In this document: piece after piece, positions 24,553-33,152 of the stretch
Layout: the number at the start of each line of letters is the position of its first letter
How positions within the stretch are numbered: position 1 is the first letter of the stretch
Assembly (NCBI GenBank): GCA_903905065.1
Contig: CAIVEW010000030.1
Location: 1 to 54,249, forward strand
Length of the DNA: 54,249 nt
Reading direction: 5' to 3'
DNA from: an uncultured Bacteroidota bacterium
GTDB taxonomy: Bacteria; Bacteroidota; Bacteroidia; Chitinophagales; Chitinophagaceae
Program-made: the position numbers and the translations under genes
The notes under the pieces: generated by a model
The model's input: the letters and a program-made list of their open reading frames with translations, nothing else
Databases searched by the model: none
What the model was told of the DNA's origin: nothing

Positions 24553-24918
24553 ATGAACAGCCAAAAAAACATGACGATCAAATCAAGAGGAAAAAGTTTT
24601 TCCTATGCCTTCAATGGCTTGTTGCAACTATTCCGGCTGGAACCGAATGCAAAGTTGCATACGTTAGCTACGATAGCAGTGACAGTCGCTGGCTTTGTCC
24701 GGCATATCGGACACTGGCAGTGGGTTGCTTTGGTAATCGCAATGGGCCTGGTATGGATCACAGAAGCCATAAACACCTGTGTGGAAAAGCTCTGCGATTT
24801 CTGCTGCGATAATAGGTTCCATCCATCAATCAAGGTAATTAAAGACATATCCGCAGCTGCCGTACTTATATCAGCAATAGTCAGTGCCGCGGTAGGCATA
24901 ATTGTATTCCTGTTTTAA
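24553..24918 (+). CDS. dgkA: Diacylglycerol kinase family protein (undecaprenol kinase-like)
   Basis: 121 residues, a small integral-membrane kinase. Three helices and the signature EAINTCVEKLCDFCCDNRFHPSIKVIKDISAAAVL match the prokaryotic DgkA/undecaprenol kinase family (catalytic Glu in EAINT, Asp in KDISA). Members recycle diacylglycerol or, in Gram-positives, phosphorylate undecaprenol for cell-wall synthesis; which applies here is not visible. ATG at codon 7 (24571) is an alternative start. Nine bases after its upstream neighbour. Confidence 0.9.
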   Translation: MNSQKNMTIKSRGKSFSYAFNGLLQLFRLEPNAKLHTLATIAVTVAGFVRHIGHWQWVALVIAMGLVWITEAINTCVEKLCDFCCDNRFHPSIKVIKDISAAAVLISAIVSAAVGIIVFLF

Positions 24919-24929
24919 AACATCAAACA

Positions 24930-25589
24930 ATGAACTTCTATAAAAAATACAAATGGCTTGCACCAATGCAGTTATTCATAGCCGGACTGCTTATGGCCCG
25001 GATCCTTCGCACACATACTATCATGTTCGCCTTTATCCCGTGGAACTTGTTGCTAGCCGCTATCCCGCTTTACCTGAGCTATCGGCTTAATAAAACAACA
25101 GACAGAAGAATGCCGTGGGTGTACCTGGCTGCCTGGCTGCTCTTCTTCCCGAATGCTATGTACATCATTACGGACATCTTCCATCTTAGGGAACGCCCCG
25201 ATGTACCGCAATGGTATGACTTGCTGATACTATTTTCGGCGGCTATAAGTGGTGTCATCATGGGTTTTCTATCATTGCAGAATGTGGAGCAATTCCTTCG
25301 CCGCAACATCAGTTACAAGCTGGTGCCGTGGGCTGTACTTTTCTTCTTCCTGCTCTGCGGCTATGGCATATATCTTGGCAGATACCTGAGATGGAATAGC
25401 TGGGATATAATTACGCAACCCATATCTCTATTGCTGGATGTCAAACAGGATGTACTTCACCCGGTGAGAAATAACCAATGCTGGATGCTGAGTGGCCTGT
25501 TTGGCGTATGGCTGCATGTGCTTTATCGGTATTTCAAAAAGTTCGGGAACGGAGGTTCGTTTCTCATCAAAGATGGGCTCAACAGCTAA
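24930..25589 (+). CDS. DUF1361-type multispanning membrane protein
   Basis: 219 residues, about six membrane segments, with the family-like stretches WVYLAAWLLFFPNAMYIITDIFHLRERPDVPQWYDLLILFSAAISGVIMGFLSL and YGIYLGRYLRWNSWDIITQP. These match uncharacterised DUF1361 integral membrane proteins. Eleven bases after the DgkA stop and last gene of the run. Function unknown; the company of a lipid kinase suggests a lipid or envelope role. Confidence 0.8.
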   Translation: MNFYKKYKWLAPMQLFIAGLLMARILRTHTIMFAFIPWNLLLAAIPLYLSYRLNKTTDRRMPWVYLAAWLLFFPNAMYIITDIFHLRERPDVPQWYDLLILFSAAISGVIMGFLSLQNVEQFLRRNISYKLVPWAVLFFFLLCGYGIYLGRYLRWNSWDIITQPISLLLDVKQDVLHPVRNNQCWMLSGLFGVWLHVLYRYFKKFGNGGSFLIKDGLNS

Positions 25590-25651
25590 ACATCCTCCTA
25601 AATTTTAACTTTTACAATAGCCGCAAAATGATGAAAGCGCCCTTGTTTTAT

Positions 25652-25659
25652 TATATTTG
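25652..25659 (+). promoter_or_regulatory. Promoter -7 element before gldF
   Basis: TATATTTG matches TAnnTTTG, 23 bases before ATG 25683. No -33 element was recognised. Confidence 0.4.
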
Positions 25660-25682
25660 CCAGCCCGAACATATATAGGTTA

Positions 25683-26411
25683 ATGCGTAGTATCTTTATT
25701 AAGGAAATAAACTCTTTCTTCAGTTCCATAGTAGGCTATGTAGCGCTTCTTGTTTTTTTAATAGCCTGCGGCCTCTTTCTATGGATCATCCCGGAATATA
25801 GTATACTCGGCTATGGTTATGCTTCCCTAGACCGTTTTTTTGAAATTGCACCTTGGTTGCTGCTATTATTGGTACCGGCGGTAACAATGCGTTCTTTTGC
25901 CGATGAATTCAGGACTGGAACCATCGAATGGCTTTCGACTAAGCCTGTTACCGATATTGAAATAATCCTCGGCAAATACTTCGCCACGCTGGCGCTTATC
26001 GTGTTTGCGCTGCTGCCTACGCTCATTTACGTATTTACTATCAGTAGCCTGTCGTTTCCTGATGTTGGCCTTGATACCGGCGCGCTCATAGGTTCTTATG
26101 TGGGCTTGTTCTTCCTTGCAGCCACTTTCGCCGCCGTAGGCGTTTTTTGCTCCTCGCTTACCGCCAACCAGGTTGTGGGGTTCCTGATCTCGCTCCTGGC
26201 CTGTTACCTTTTTTACACAGGTTTCGAGCAACTGAGCAAGCTGCCCAGTTTTGCCGAAGGGATCGACTACTATCTGAGTATGACCGGTATGGAGTTTCAT
26301 TATAACTCGATAAGCAGGGGGCTGATAGATACGCGCGATATTGTTTATTTTTTGTCCGTGATAGCATTGTTTGTTTCGCTTACCCGTTTTTCATTGAACA
26401 GACGGAAGTAA
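25683..26411 (+). CDS. gldF: Gliding-motility ABC transporter permease GldF
   Basis: 242 residues with six membrane segments in the ABC-2 permease pattern. Recognisable are MRSIFIKEINSFFSSIVGYVAL at the start, MRSFADEFRTGTIEWLSTKPV and VGVFCSSLTANQVVGFLISLLACYLF. In Bacteroidota GldF and GldG form the membrane part of an ABC transporter with the ATPase GldA, needed for gliding in Flavobacterium. GldA is not in this window. First gene of gldF-gldG-DUF4340. Confidence 0.88.
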   Translation: MRSIFIKEINSFFSSIVGYVALLVFLIACGLFLWIIPEYSILGYGYASLDRFFEIAPWLLLLLVPAVTMRSFADEFRTGTIEWLSTKPVTDIEIILGKYFATLALIVFALLPTLIYVFTISSLSFPDVGLDTGALIGSYVGLFFLAATFAAVGVFCSSLTANQVVGFLISLLACYLFYTGFEQLSKLPSFAEGIDYYLSMTGMEFHYNSISRGLIDTRDIVYFLSVIALFVSLTRFSLNRRK

Positions 26412-26412
26412 T

Positions 26413-26430
26413 CTGCCCGCGGCAGGTAGG
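26413..26430. repeat. CTGCC-type palindromic repeat between gldF and gldG
   Basis: CTGCC-CGC-GGCAG followed by GTAGG is an imperfect palindrome of the same family as those at 32047, 42511 and 48567. Downstream to 26467 comes TTTGCAAATGTGCAGATTTG-type A+T-rich repetitive sequence. Together they fill most of the gldF-gldG spacer. Confidence 0.55.
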
Positions 26431-26480
26431 TTTGCAAATGTGCAGATTTGAAAATTTGAAAATTGAGAACCATTAAATAA

Positions 26481-28235
26481 ATGGCAGTAAAAACACCCAG
26501 TAAGGACCAAAGGCGGAAACAGGCTACCATCCGAATTGTGATGATGGCGTGTATATTGATCTGCGTCAATGTACTGGCTTCTTATTTTCATGCCGGCCTG
26601 GACCTTACCAAAGAAAAAAGGTTCTCGCTTTCCCCGTCTACAAAAAACCTGCTACGCAACATGAAGGAAGTAGCGGTAGTGGACGTATACCTGAAAAGTG
26701 AAAATAAATTCCCTGCTTATTTACAGCGTATGCAGGAATCTGTGCGCGAACGGCTTACTTCGTTCAAAGATATCGCCGGTAACAAGATCGTATTCAGGTT
26801 CGTAGACCCCTTTGAAGGGAAGAGTGACGAGGAGAAGAAAGCAGTGGCGCACGATCTTGCCAATAAGGGGATCAGGTACTTTGAATTGACCCAAACAGGA
26901 GATGCGGCATATTCCATGCAGGTGTTCTTCCCTTACGCGCTGGTGCAATACAACGGCAAAGAGATGCCGGTAATGCTGCTGGAAGACCCGCCGGGAAAAA
27001 CAGCCGCCGAAAAAATAAACTATGCGGAGGCTTTATTAGAATACAAGTTCGCCAACGCCATCCATCAATTGGAACTACCCGCGAGGCCACGCGTTGCGTA
27101 CCTTGTTGGCAATGGAGAAGATCTAGGTATCCGCACATATGACATGCTTGCCAGCCTGCCGCGTTACTATGACCTGGACACACTGGACCTGATGCACCTG
27201 GTGCATATACCCATGGCATACGATGCAATTATCGTAAACGAACCAAAGGTCACGTTTACCGGCCCCGAGAAACTTAAGTTGGATCAGTACATCATGCATG
27301 GCGGCCATGTGCTCTGGAACATTAACCCGCTTGATGCATCGATAGACAGCCTTGACGCGCACCCACCGCAGATCATGGCCATGGAATATGGGCTGGACCT
27401 GGATGAAATACTATTCAAATATGGTGTAAGGGTGAATAATGACCTGGTGGAAGACATGCAGAATCTGCAGCTGCCTCGGGTTCTGAACGGCGGCCCTGCC
27501 GAAATGCACGACTGGATATTTTTTCCAAAGCTGAACCCTACTTCTGAGCACCCGATAGTGCGCAACATGGATTTCATTTTCGGCAAGTTTACCAGCAGCA
27601 TTGATACCCTCATAACCACCGGAATTAAGAAAACCATCCTGTTACAGACCTCAAAATATAGTAAGGTAGCCACTGCGCCGGTTCGCGTGAGCCTGAGCGT
27701 GATGAACTTTCCGTTGGACAAAGAAAACTTCAATAAGTCATATCGCCCTGTAGCCGTTCTGCTGGAAGGGAAATTTGTGTCGGCATATAAGAACAGGCTT
27801 GCGCCCGAATACCTGCGTCTGCTGGATTCATTAAGGGAACCATTCAAGCCGATAACAGACAGCACTACCAGCATGATCGTATCATCGGTTGGCGATCTTT
27901 TTGGCAATGACTATTCCACAAAGCAAGGTATCCTGCAAATGGGCTACTACAAGTACGATGGCCAGTTCTACGCCAATAAAATGTTCTTGCTCAATTGTCT
28001 TCAATACCTCACGGATCGCTCGGGAATCCTGGAATCCCATTCCAAACAGGTGAAACTGCGCCTGCTCGACGAGGGCAGGGCAAAGGATGAAAAAACTCAG
28101 TGGCAGATCGTCAATGTGGCCGTTCCAATTGCTTTGGTGCTGGTTTTCGCATCCTGTTACTTTTTCTTCAGGCAGCGCCGCTATGAGGTAAGATCAGAAG
28201 ATACTTCGGCCACAAAACCTAAACCCTTATCATAA
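26481..28235 (+). CDS. gldG: Gliding-motility ABC transporter substrate-binding protein GldG
   Basis: 584 residues. An N-terminal membrane anchor (ATIRIVMMACILICVNVLASYF, about 12-33), a large ABC_transp_aux periplasmic domain (KRFSLSPSTKNLLRNMKEVAVVDVYL...FRFVDPF, PRVAYLVGNGE, GGHVLWNINPLDASIDSL) and a C-terminal membrane segment (VAVPIALVLVFASCYFFF, near 550-567). Complete and typical. The stop overlaps the next start by one base, so translation is coupled to the DUF4340 gene. Confidence 0.9.
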   Translation: MAVKTPSKDQRRKQATIRIVMMACILICVNVLASYFHAGLDLTKEKRFSLSPSTKNLLRNMKEVAVVDVYLKSENKFPAYLQRMQESVRERLTSFKDIAGNKIVFRFVDPFEGKSDEEKKAVAHDLANKGIRYFELTQTGDAAYSMQVFFPYALVQYNGKEMPVMLLEDPPGKTAAEKINYAEALLEYKFANAIHQLELPARPRVAYLVGNGEDLGIRTYDMLASLPRYYDLDTLDLMHLVHIPMAYDAIIVNEPKVTFTGPEKLKLDQYIMHGGHVLWNINPLDASIDSLDAHPPQIMAMEYGLDLDEILFKYGVRVNNDLVEDMQNLQLPRVLNGGPAEMHDWIFFPKLNPTSEHPIVRNMDFIFGKFTSSIDTLITTGIKKTILLQTSKYSKVATAPVRVSLSVMNFPLDKENFNKSYRPVAVLLEGKFVSAYKNRLAPEYLRLLDSLREPFKPITDSTTSMIVSSVGDLFGNDYSTKQGILQMGYYKYDGQFYANKMFLLNCLQYLTDRSGILESHSKQVKLRLLDEGRAKDEKTQWQIVNVAVPIALVLVFASCYFFFRQRRYEVRSEDTSATKPKPLS

Positions 28236-29323
28236 TGCGCAAGACACTGTTATACCTGGTCATACTTGGCCTGCTGGGATTTGGCATATATTACTTCCTG
28301 TTCAATAATCGTGGCAGCAATCCATATGGAGATGCAGAAGCAGGCTTCCAGGTAAAGGACACCGGCAGCATAGGCAAGATATTCATCGTGTCCAATGATG
28401 GAGAATCGGCACTGATAGAACGAACGGATTCCTGTTGGATAGTGAACAAAAAATATAAGGCGCTGCCGAGCACGGTCAATCTAGTACTCACCACACTGGC
28501 ACAGCAAGCCCCTTTGTACCCAGTCACCCAAAACGCATACGAGAATGTCGTAAAGACGATGGCTACCGATGGCATTAAGGTGGAACTGTACAACCGGCAG
28601 GGCAAAAAAATGAAAGTGTTTTACGTGGGGGGCGCTTCTGTAAATAACACCGGAACCAATATGCTGATGGAGGGTGCTAAAATGCCCTATGTGGTGCAGG
28701 TGCCCGGGTTTGTGGGCTATGTCACTGCGCGCTATGCTACCCGCCTCACTGACTGGCGCGACCGGACAGTTTTCAACATCCCTGCTAATGAAATAAAAAG
28801 CATCTCCGTGCAATATGCGGACAAGCCCATAAACTCATTCATACTCAGCCGCGACAAAGACTCAATAACGGTAACAGCTGACGAAAACATTATGAAAGGC
28901 CTGCAGGGCCAAAACCCGCATAGGGTGAGGGCATACCTTACCTACTTCTCAAACGTGAACTGTGAAGGTTACCTGAACGGCCTGAATGATATGAATGCTG
29001 CCATCAGCACGGCACCAAAACAATCGACCATTGATGTACTCGGTATTCATGGACAGCACCAACGCGCGGAAATATACTGGCTTGCGCTGAACAAAAGAAG
29101 TAAGAACATCCTGACGTCAAATGCTGATGTGCCGGACGACTATGATTCCGACCGCCTCTACGCTGTTATCAATGAAGGACGGGATACTGTGCTGATACAG
29201 CAGTTCGCCTTCCGGAATATCTTTCATAAAGCTTATGAGTTCTTCCAGGATAGCAAGCCACATGACCCAAAACAAGATCAGCCAAGGAACAAAACCAACG
29301 TAATGGTGCATAAGCACGTTTAG
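28235..29323 (+). CDS. DUF4340 domain protein
   Basis: 362 residues. A membrane segment at about 5-22 (LLYLVILGLLGFGIYYFLF) anchors a large extracytoplasmic domain with DUF4340-like features (TDSCWIVNKKYKALPSTVNLVLTTLA, GLNDMNA). Start and stop are coupled to gldG (TAATG), so it is likely an accessory part of the GldFG ABC transporter. Related DUF4340 proteins occur next to similar ABC-2/aux pairs. Function unknown. Confidence 0.85.
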   Translation: MRKTLLYLVILGLLGFGIYYFLFNNRGSNPYGDAEAGFQVKDTGSIGKIFIVSNDGESALIERTDSCWIVNKKYKALPSTVNLVLTTLAQQAPLYPVTQNAYENVVKTMATDGIKVELYNRQGKKMKVFYVGGASVNNTGTNMLMEGAKMPYVVQVPGFVGYVTARYATRLTDWRDRTVFNIPANEIKSISVQYADKPINSFILSRDKDSITVTADENIMKGLQGQNPHRVRAYLTYFSNVNCEGYLNGLNDMNAAISTAPKQSTIDVLGIHGQHQRAEIYWLALNKRSKNILTSNADVPDDYDSDRLYAVINEGRDTVLIQQFAFRNIFHKAYEFFQDSKPHDPKQDQPRNKTNVMVHKHV

Positions 29324-29407
29324 TCGTAGGTTATAAGCAGTAAGTCTAAAAATAAAACCGGTAGAGATTGTTTTAGTACTCAAAATCTCCGTGACGCGAA
29401 AAAAGGC

Positions 29408-30108
29408 TCACTCCGCAATATCTGCCAGCTCATCAAAGTCCAGGTCCAAAACCTCGTAGCCGTGGTCGTTGTGCCACTGGTAGTGCCACCACTCGTCTGG
29501 AACTATGTCAAATCCATATTTCCTCATCACACCTTTCAGCAGCCTGCGGTTAGCGAGCACCTGTGCCGGTAGTTGCATAAATGAATGATGTGCCGTATCT
29601 GTGAAATTATCAAAAGTGGTACCATATCCAGTTCTTTGCCTGTTTTCAGGTCAATGATCGTGAGGTCAACAGCCAGCCCGCGGTTATGATTGCTGCCCTT
29701 CATAGGGTTTGCTGCATAGCGCCTGTCGGGCACAAGCTGCCATATTTTGCAGGTCACGCTGAATGGCCGGAACGCATCGTAAAGTTTTAAAGCGAGCCCT
29801 TTTTTGTTAAGATCATCTTGTACCTGCTTCAGTGCATATGCTGGCGCGACCCTGAGGTATGCCTGCGGGTGGTGGTATAAAATTTCCCTGATAAAATTAT
29901 CGGTAGTTCCGTATCGCATATCTACGAAAAGGCCTGGTATCAGGCTTTTCAACATCACTATTTTCTTAGCCGGATCTGTCTTTATCGACTGGAGTAAAGC
30001 CGCTTTGTTGTTAATCGATTTCGCGGCTGTCTTACATTTCTGCGCCACGCAAAAATGAGACAGGCAGACGATAAAGAAAGTAAGCAATTGCAATAGTTTG
30101 CTATTCAT
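29408..30108 (-). pseudogene. D-alanyl-D-alanine dipeptidase (VanX/DdpX, M15D), frameshifted
   Basis: Zinc dipeptidase that hydrolyses D-Ala-D-Ala. A signal peptide (about 1-22, ...HFCVAQ) is followed by DMRYGTTDNF, DAFRP and SNHNRGLAVD (zinc His and Asp). At 29618-29625 the sequence reads ATGGTACC, where the family needs ATGGGTACC. The missing G shifts the frame, and the resulting product ends early at 29536. In the other frame the gene continues to a TGA at 29408-29410 with the expected FMQLPAQVLANRRLL and DEWWHYQWHND, the last zinc ligand and catalytic Glu. The tail is intact apart from the shift, so this is a recent mutation or a sequencing error. Confidence 0.8.
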
Positions 30109-30341
30109 CGCACCGTTTTCTGACCGCCAAAATATTGCATTTTTATTATTGTTTATGAGATTTTACGGTATAGCACAATACAAATATGAATGGACTACTA
30201 ATAGTAGATTATTTTATTACCTTTATTTCCAAAATCAGTTTATTTGCGACTTTGTAATGTAACGGTTAATTATTACGGCTTTACCACTTACCATTCTATC
30301 GAAGACTGAAAAAAAATTAGAAACACTCAAACACAGATCAG

Positions 30342-30992
30342 ATGACAAAAATGCTCAGGACCCTTATTTTATTCACTTTTATCGGCTACAGCCTTACCTA
30401 TGGCACACGTTCAGCTGCCCAGGTAGTTACGCAGGGCTCCAGCAATTTGTATATTGGTTTTGGGCAGCCAAATATACCCAAGCTGCTGGTTGGCGGCCTT
30501 TGGGAAGGCGGTAGCGGTGCGTCCGGCTTTGGCCCATGGACCGTAACCTACCAATATTCTCCCAAGAAGAAGATAGCCGTTGGCGTGCAGATAGGCTATG
30601 TGAGCGGCACCTCCGGGCCTATCACCTGGCAGGACCCCAATTCTTTCGGTGGCACCAATACGTACAGCTATACCTTCAGCATGAGCATCTTTACTGCCCT
30701 CTGTAAATTCGACTACCATTATCTCAAGAGCAAAACGTTCGATTTGTATTCCGGCGTTGCTGCGGGATATGGTTTTGCGCGCATTTCCTTTTCCGGTATC
30801 GACAACCCGGATGGCGCCACGGTAGCCGGCGGCGGCTTTATTTATTCTGTCGACGGCATCGGTATGAGGTGGATGTTTGTACCGAATTTCGGGGTATTCA
30901 CTGAGTTCGGTTATGGCGCTATGGGCATTGTTACCTTTGGCCTCTCCGCAAAGTTTGGCGGCAAAAAAGACTGGTGGAATGATGTTGATTAA
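30342..30992 (+). CDS. Outer-membrane beta-barrel protein
   Basis: 216 residues. A signal peptide (about 1-27, ending SAAQ) is followed by alternating hydrophobic strands rich in Gly, Tyr and Phe (YSPKKKIAVGVQIGYVSG, SMSIFTALCKFDYHYL, FDLYSGVAAGYGFARISF) and a C-terminal strand (FGLSAKFGG), the usual pattern of small OmpW/OprF-like barrels in this phylum. No specific family is named. A 233-base spacer precedes it and a terminator follows. Confidence 0.75.
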   Translation: MTKMLRTLILFTFIGYSLTYGTRSAAQVVTQGSSNLYIGFGQPNIPKLLVGGLWEGGSGASGFGPWTVTYQYSPKKKIAVGVQIGYVSGTSGPITWQDPNSFGGTNTYSYTFSMSIFTALCKFDYHYLKSKTFDLYSGVAAGYGFARISFSGIDNPDGATVAGGGFIYSVDGIGMRWMFVPNFGVFTEFGYGAMGIVTFGLSAKFGGKKDWWNDVD

Positions 30993-31020
30993 TTCTTAAA
31001 TAACACCAATATTATAGTAA

Positions 31021-31047
31021 GAAAAGTCGCTCTTGGAGCGACTTTTC
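31021..31047. terminator. Bidirectional hairpin between convergent genes
   Basis: GAAAAGTCGCTC and GAGCGACTTTTC are near-perfect arms around a short TTG loop. A on the left and T on the right of each arm give U-runs in both directions, serving the 30342 gene (plus) and the 31081 gene (minus). Confidence 0.85.
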
Positions 31048-31080
31048 TCATTCAAATGCCGTCCCGTCCGAACACATTCC

Positions 31081-31746
31081 CTAATCATTCCTTACCGTCA
31101 GATAGTCCGCATACCCAGTGGTGCCCGGCAATATCTTAAACCCAAAGCCCGGGCCACTAAGAGACCTTGCAGCCATAGTGAACACTTGCGTACCGTTGAT
31201 GTAAGCCGTCCATACACCATTGGTCTGGTCCAATTCAAGGATGTTCCAGTCGTTTTTGTGGGAATAGAGCGTATCCTGAGTAGATGATATGATGGGTATA
31301 GAAGCATTCCCACCGCTGCCTTCCTGGTAGAGCGAATAATTGCCTGCCGTGTCTATATAAAACGCATAGCCATTGCTGGTAGCAGATGCACCAATGATCA
31401 GCCCGATCAAATTGTTTGACTTTACGCGGGTGGTAACCGTAAAGTTGTTCTGCACATTCGCGCCTGTGTTAACAGACGACATGTTCGACTTCACCGCGCT
31501 ATAGTCCACATACTGATAGCTGCCACTTGTAATACTTGCATAAGCCGAGTCAGCGGCATCAGTGAATGACCAGCCGTAGTTGTCTGCACCATTAAACTCC
31601 TCGTCGAAGACATATTGGCCATTCGTGTTGTTATTATTGTTGTTGTTTGGATTTGCCCCATAGTAGTTTTTCTGCACACAGGACGAAAACAATACACTTC
31701 CCCCGATCACTATGCCTGCTGCGGCAATAAAAGAATTCAGTTTCAT
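31081..31746 (-). CDS. Secreted lipoprotein with a beta-sandwich (LamG/DUF1080-like) domain
   Basis: 221 residues from ATG 31746. The signal LFSSC marks Cys24 or so as the lipidated residue; a run of seven Asn (NNNNNNN) forms a flexible linker, then a beta-rich domain (FDEEFNGADNYGWSFTDAADSAYASI...TVTTRVKSNNLIGLIIGASATSNGYAFYIDTAGNYSLYQ...WNILELDQTNGVWTAYINGTQVF) resembles concanavalin-like laminin-G/DUF1080 folds of surface lipoproteins. The upstream ATG at 31782 adds 12 residues before the signal and is unlikely. Ligand unknown. Confidence 0.7.
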   Translation of the reverse strand: MKLNSFIAAAGIVIGGSVLFSSCVQKNYYGANPNNNNNNNTNGQYVFDEEFNGADNYGWSFTDAADSAYASITSGSYQYVDYSAVKSNMSSVNTGANVQNNFTVTTRVKSNNLIGLIIGASATSNGYAFYIDTAGNYSLYQEGSGGNASIPIISSTQDTLYSHKNDWNILELDQTNGVWTAYINGTQVFTMAARSLSGPGFGFKILPGTTGYADYLTVRND

Positions 31747-31877
31747 AAATAAAGCTAGTTTGGCTATTAGACGCAAAAACAACGCCAGAGATTATTTCGG
31801 TTTCTCAATTATTTATGAAGTTAACAAACCTTTCAGAAAATAACGCTGGTATGCGCCAACTCCATTAATTTTAACCC

Positions 31878-33023
31878 ATGCGCTATATCTGGCAACACAT
31901 AAAGTCCATTATTGAAAGCTATGATGGCTCCCTTCCACTGGCGCACTATTTGAAAAATTACTTTAAACAATATCCAAAGCTCGGTAGCCGCGACCGGAAA
32001 GTGCTGAGCGCAATGGCTTATAGCTGGTACCGGGCAAAAAAGGGAACCTGCCTGCCGGCGGGCAAGGTTGATAGTCTGGAATTGGGAGTTGGGATTGAAA
32101 CGCAGGTAATTGCATGTATGAAAGTTTGCGGCAATGAAAAATTATTGCCGCCCCATCCGGCCGTTGTGGCAATACCGGAAAGCGACTTTGACATTGACGC
32201 CCAGTTTCCATTTGATGTGGCATTATCCGAGGGCATTGAAAAGAACGATTGGCTTCAGTCTATGTTGGTGCAGCCCTTCCTGTTTCTGCGAATTCGCAAG
32301 GATATGGGCAAGGTTACCAGCCTGCTGAACGGAGCGCAGATACCTTATACCTTTATCACCGATAACTGCATACGGCTACCAAATGGAGCTAAGATAGATG
32401 CCGTACTGCCGGAGGATACCTATGCTGTACAGGACGCGTCGTCACAGCACACCGGTGCATTCTTCCATCCCAAAAAGAATGAGCTATGGTATGACTGCTG
32501 TGCCGGCGCAGGTGGAAAATCGCTGTTGCTGAAAGATATAGAACCCGGTGTCCGTCTTACTGTTTCAGATGCTCGTGAAAGCATTATTCACAATTTGAAG
32601 CAGCGTTTTAAACAATACCGCCTGGAGCCACCGATAGCTCACGTAACTGATGTGAGCAATGAGCCCTTGCTCCGCAAAGCCCTTGGCGCTAAACAGTTTG
32701 ATAATATTATTTGCGATGCCCCGTGCAGCGGATCAGGCACCTGGGCGCGCACACCGGAGCAGCTTTATTTTTTCGACCCGAAAATTATTGAACAATTCTC
32801 TGCACTCCAGAAATCAATAGCGACCAACGTAAGCCGGCATCTCAAACCAGGCGGCCGGCTCATATATATTACATGCTCCGTCTTCAAACAGGAAAATGAA
32901 AAAGTAGTAAGCTACATACTTCAAAAAACGGGGATGAAACTAATAGATTCAGAACTCATCAACGGCATTGGTATTGGTGCGGACAGTATGTTTGTGGCTC
33001 AATTTGAAAATTTGCGGATTTGA
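31878..33023 (+). CDS. RsmB/NOP family rRNA cytosine-5 methyltransferase
   Basis: SAM-dependent enzyme that methylates cytosine C5 in rRNA. 381 residues: N-terminal NusB-like region, then SAM motif CCAGAGGKS (207-215), DAPCSGSG (280-287, general acid-base Cys) and ITCS (Cys333, the covalent nucleophile). The spacing and both cysteines match the family, so it should be active. Residues 57-64 (TCLPAGKV) are encoded by a G+C-rich palindrome that also occurs between genes elsewhere in this window, so a repeat has landed in frame. The last codons (FENLRI) fall in an A+T-rich repeat. Confidence 0.88.
   Translation: MRYIWQHIKSIIESYDGSLPLAHYLKNYFKQYPKLGSRDRKVLSAMAYSWYRAKKGTCLPAGKVDSLELGVGIETQVIACMKVCGNEKLLPPHPAVVAIPESDFDIDAQFPFDVALSEGIEKNDWLQSMLVQPFLFLRIRKDMGKVTSLLNGAQIPYTFITDNCIRLPNGAKIDAVLPEDTYAVQDASSQHTGAFFHPKKNELWYDCCAGAGGKSLLLKDIEPGVRLTVSDARESIIHNLKQRFKQYRLEPPIAHVTDVSNEPLLRKALGAKQFDNIICDAPCSGSGTWARTPEQLYFFDPKIIEQFSALQKSIATNVSRHLKPGGRLIYITCSVFKQENEKVVSYILQKTGMKLIDSELINGIGIGADSMFVAQFENLRI
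32047..32067. repeat. Palindromic repeat inserted in frame in the rsmB-like gene
   Basis: CCTGCC-TGCCGGCGGGCA-AGG is the same CCTGCC palindrome family as the copies at 26413, 42511 and 48567. It encodes CLPAGK in the RsmB-like protein, between two regions that look otherwise normal. Confidence 0.6.
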
Positions 33024-33077
33024 AAATGCCAGCAAAACAAAGACAATTCACCATGCACGTATTAAGATGTTTCATAA

Positions 33078-33097
33078 AGACGCAATGCATTACGTCT
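33078..33097. repeat. Palindromic intergenic repeat (AGACG...CGTCT)
   Basis: AGACGCAATGCATTACGTCT is a 20-base palindrome with a single mismatched pair around ATGCAT. A similar GTAGAGACG-ATGCAT-CGTCTCTAC element is common in many bacterial genomes (recalled). It lies in the 129-base spacer between the convergent rsmB-like and hydratase genes. Confidence 0.55.
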
Positions 33098-33152
33098 CTA
33101 CATCCTGAACATTAGAAATGTCCGGCCTTGCGCAATTTTCAAATTCTCAAAT

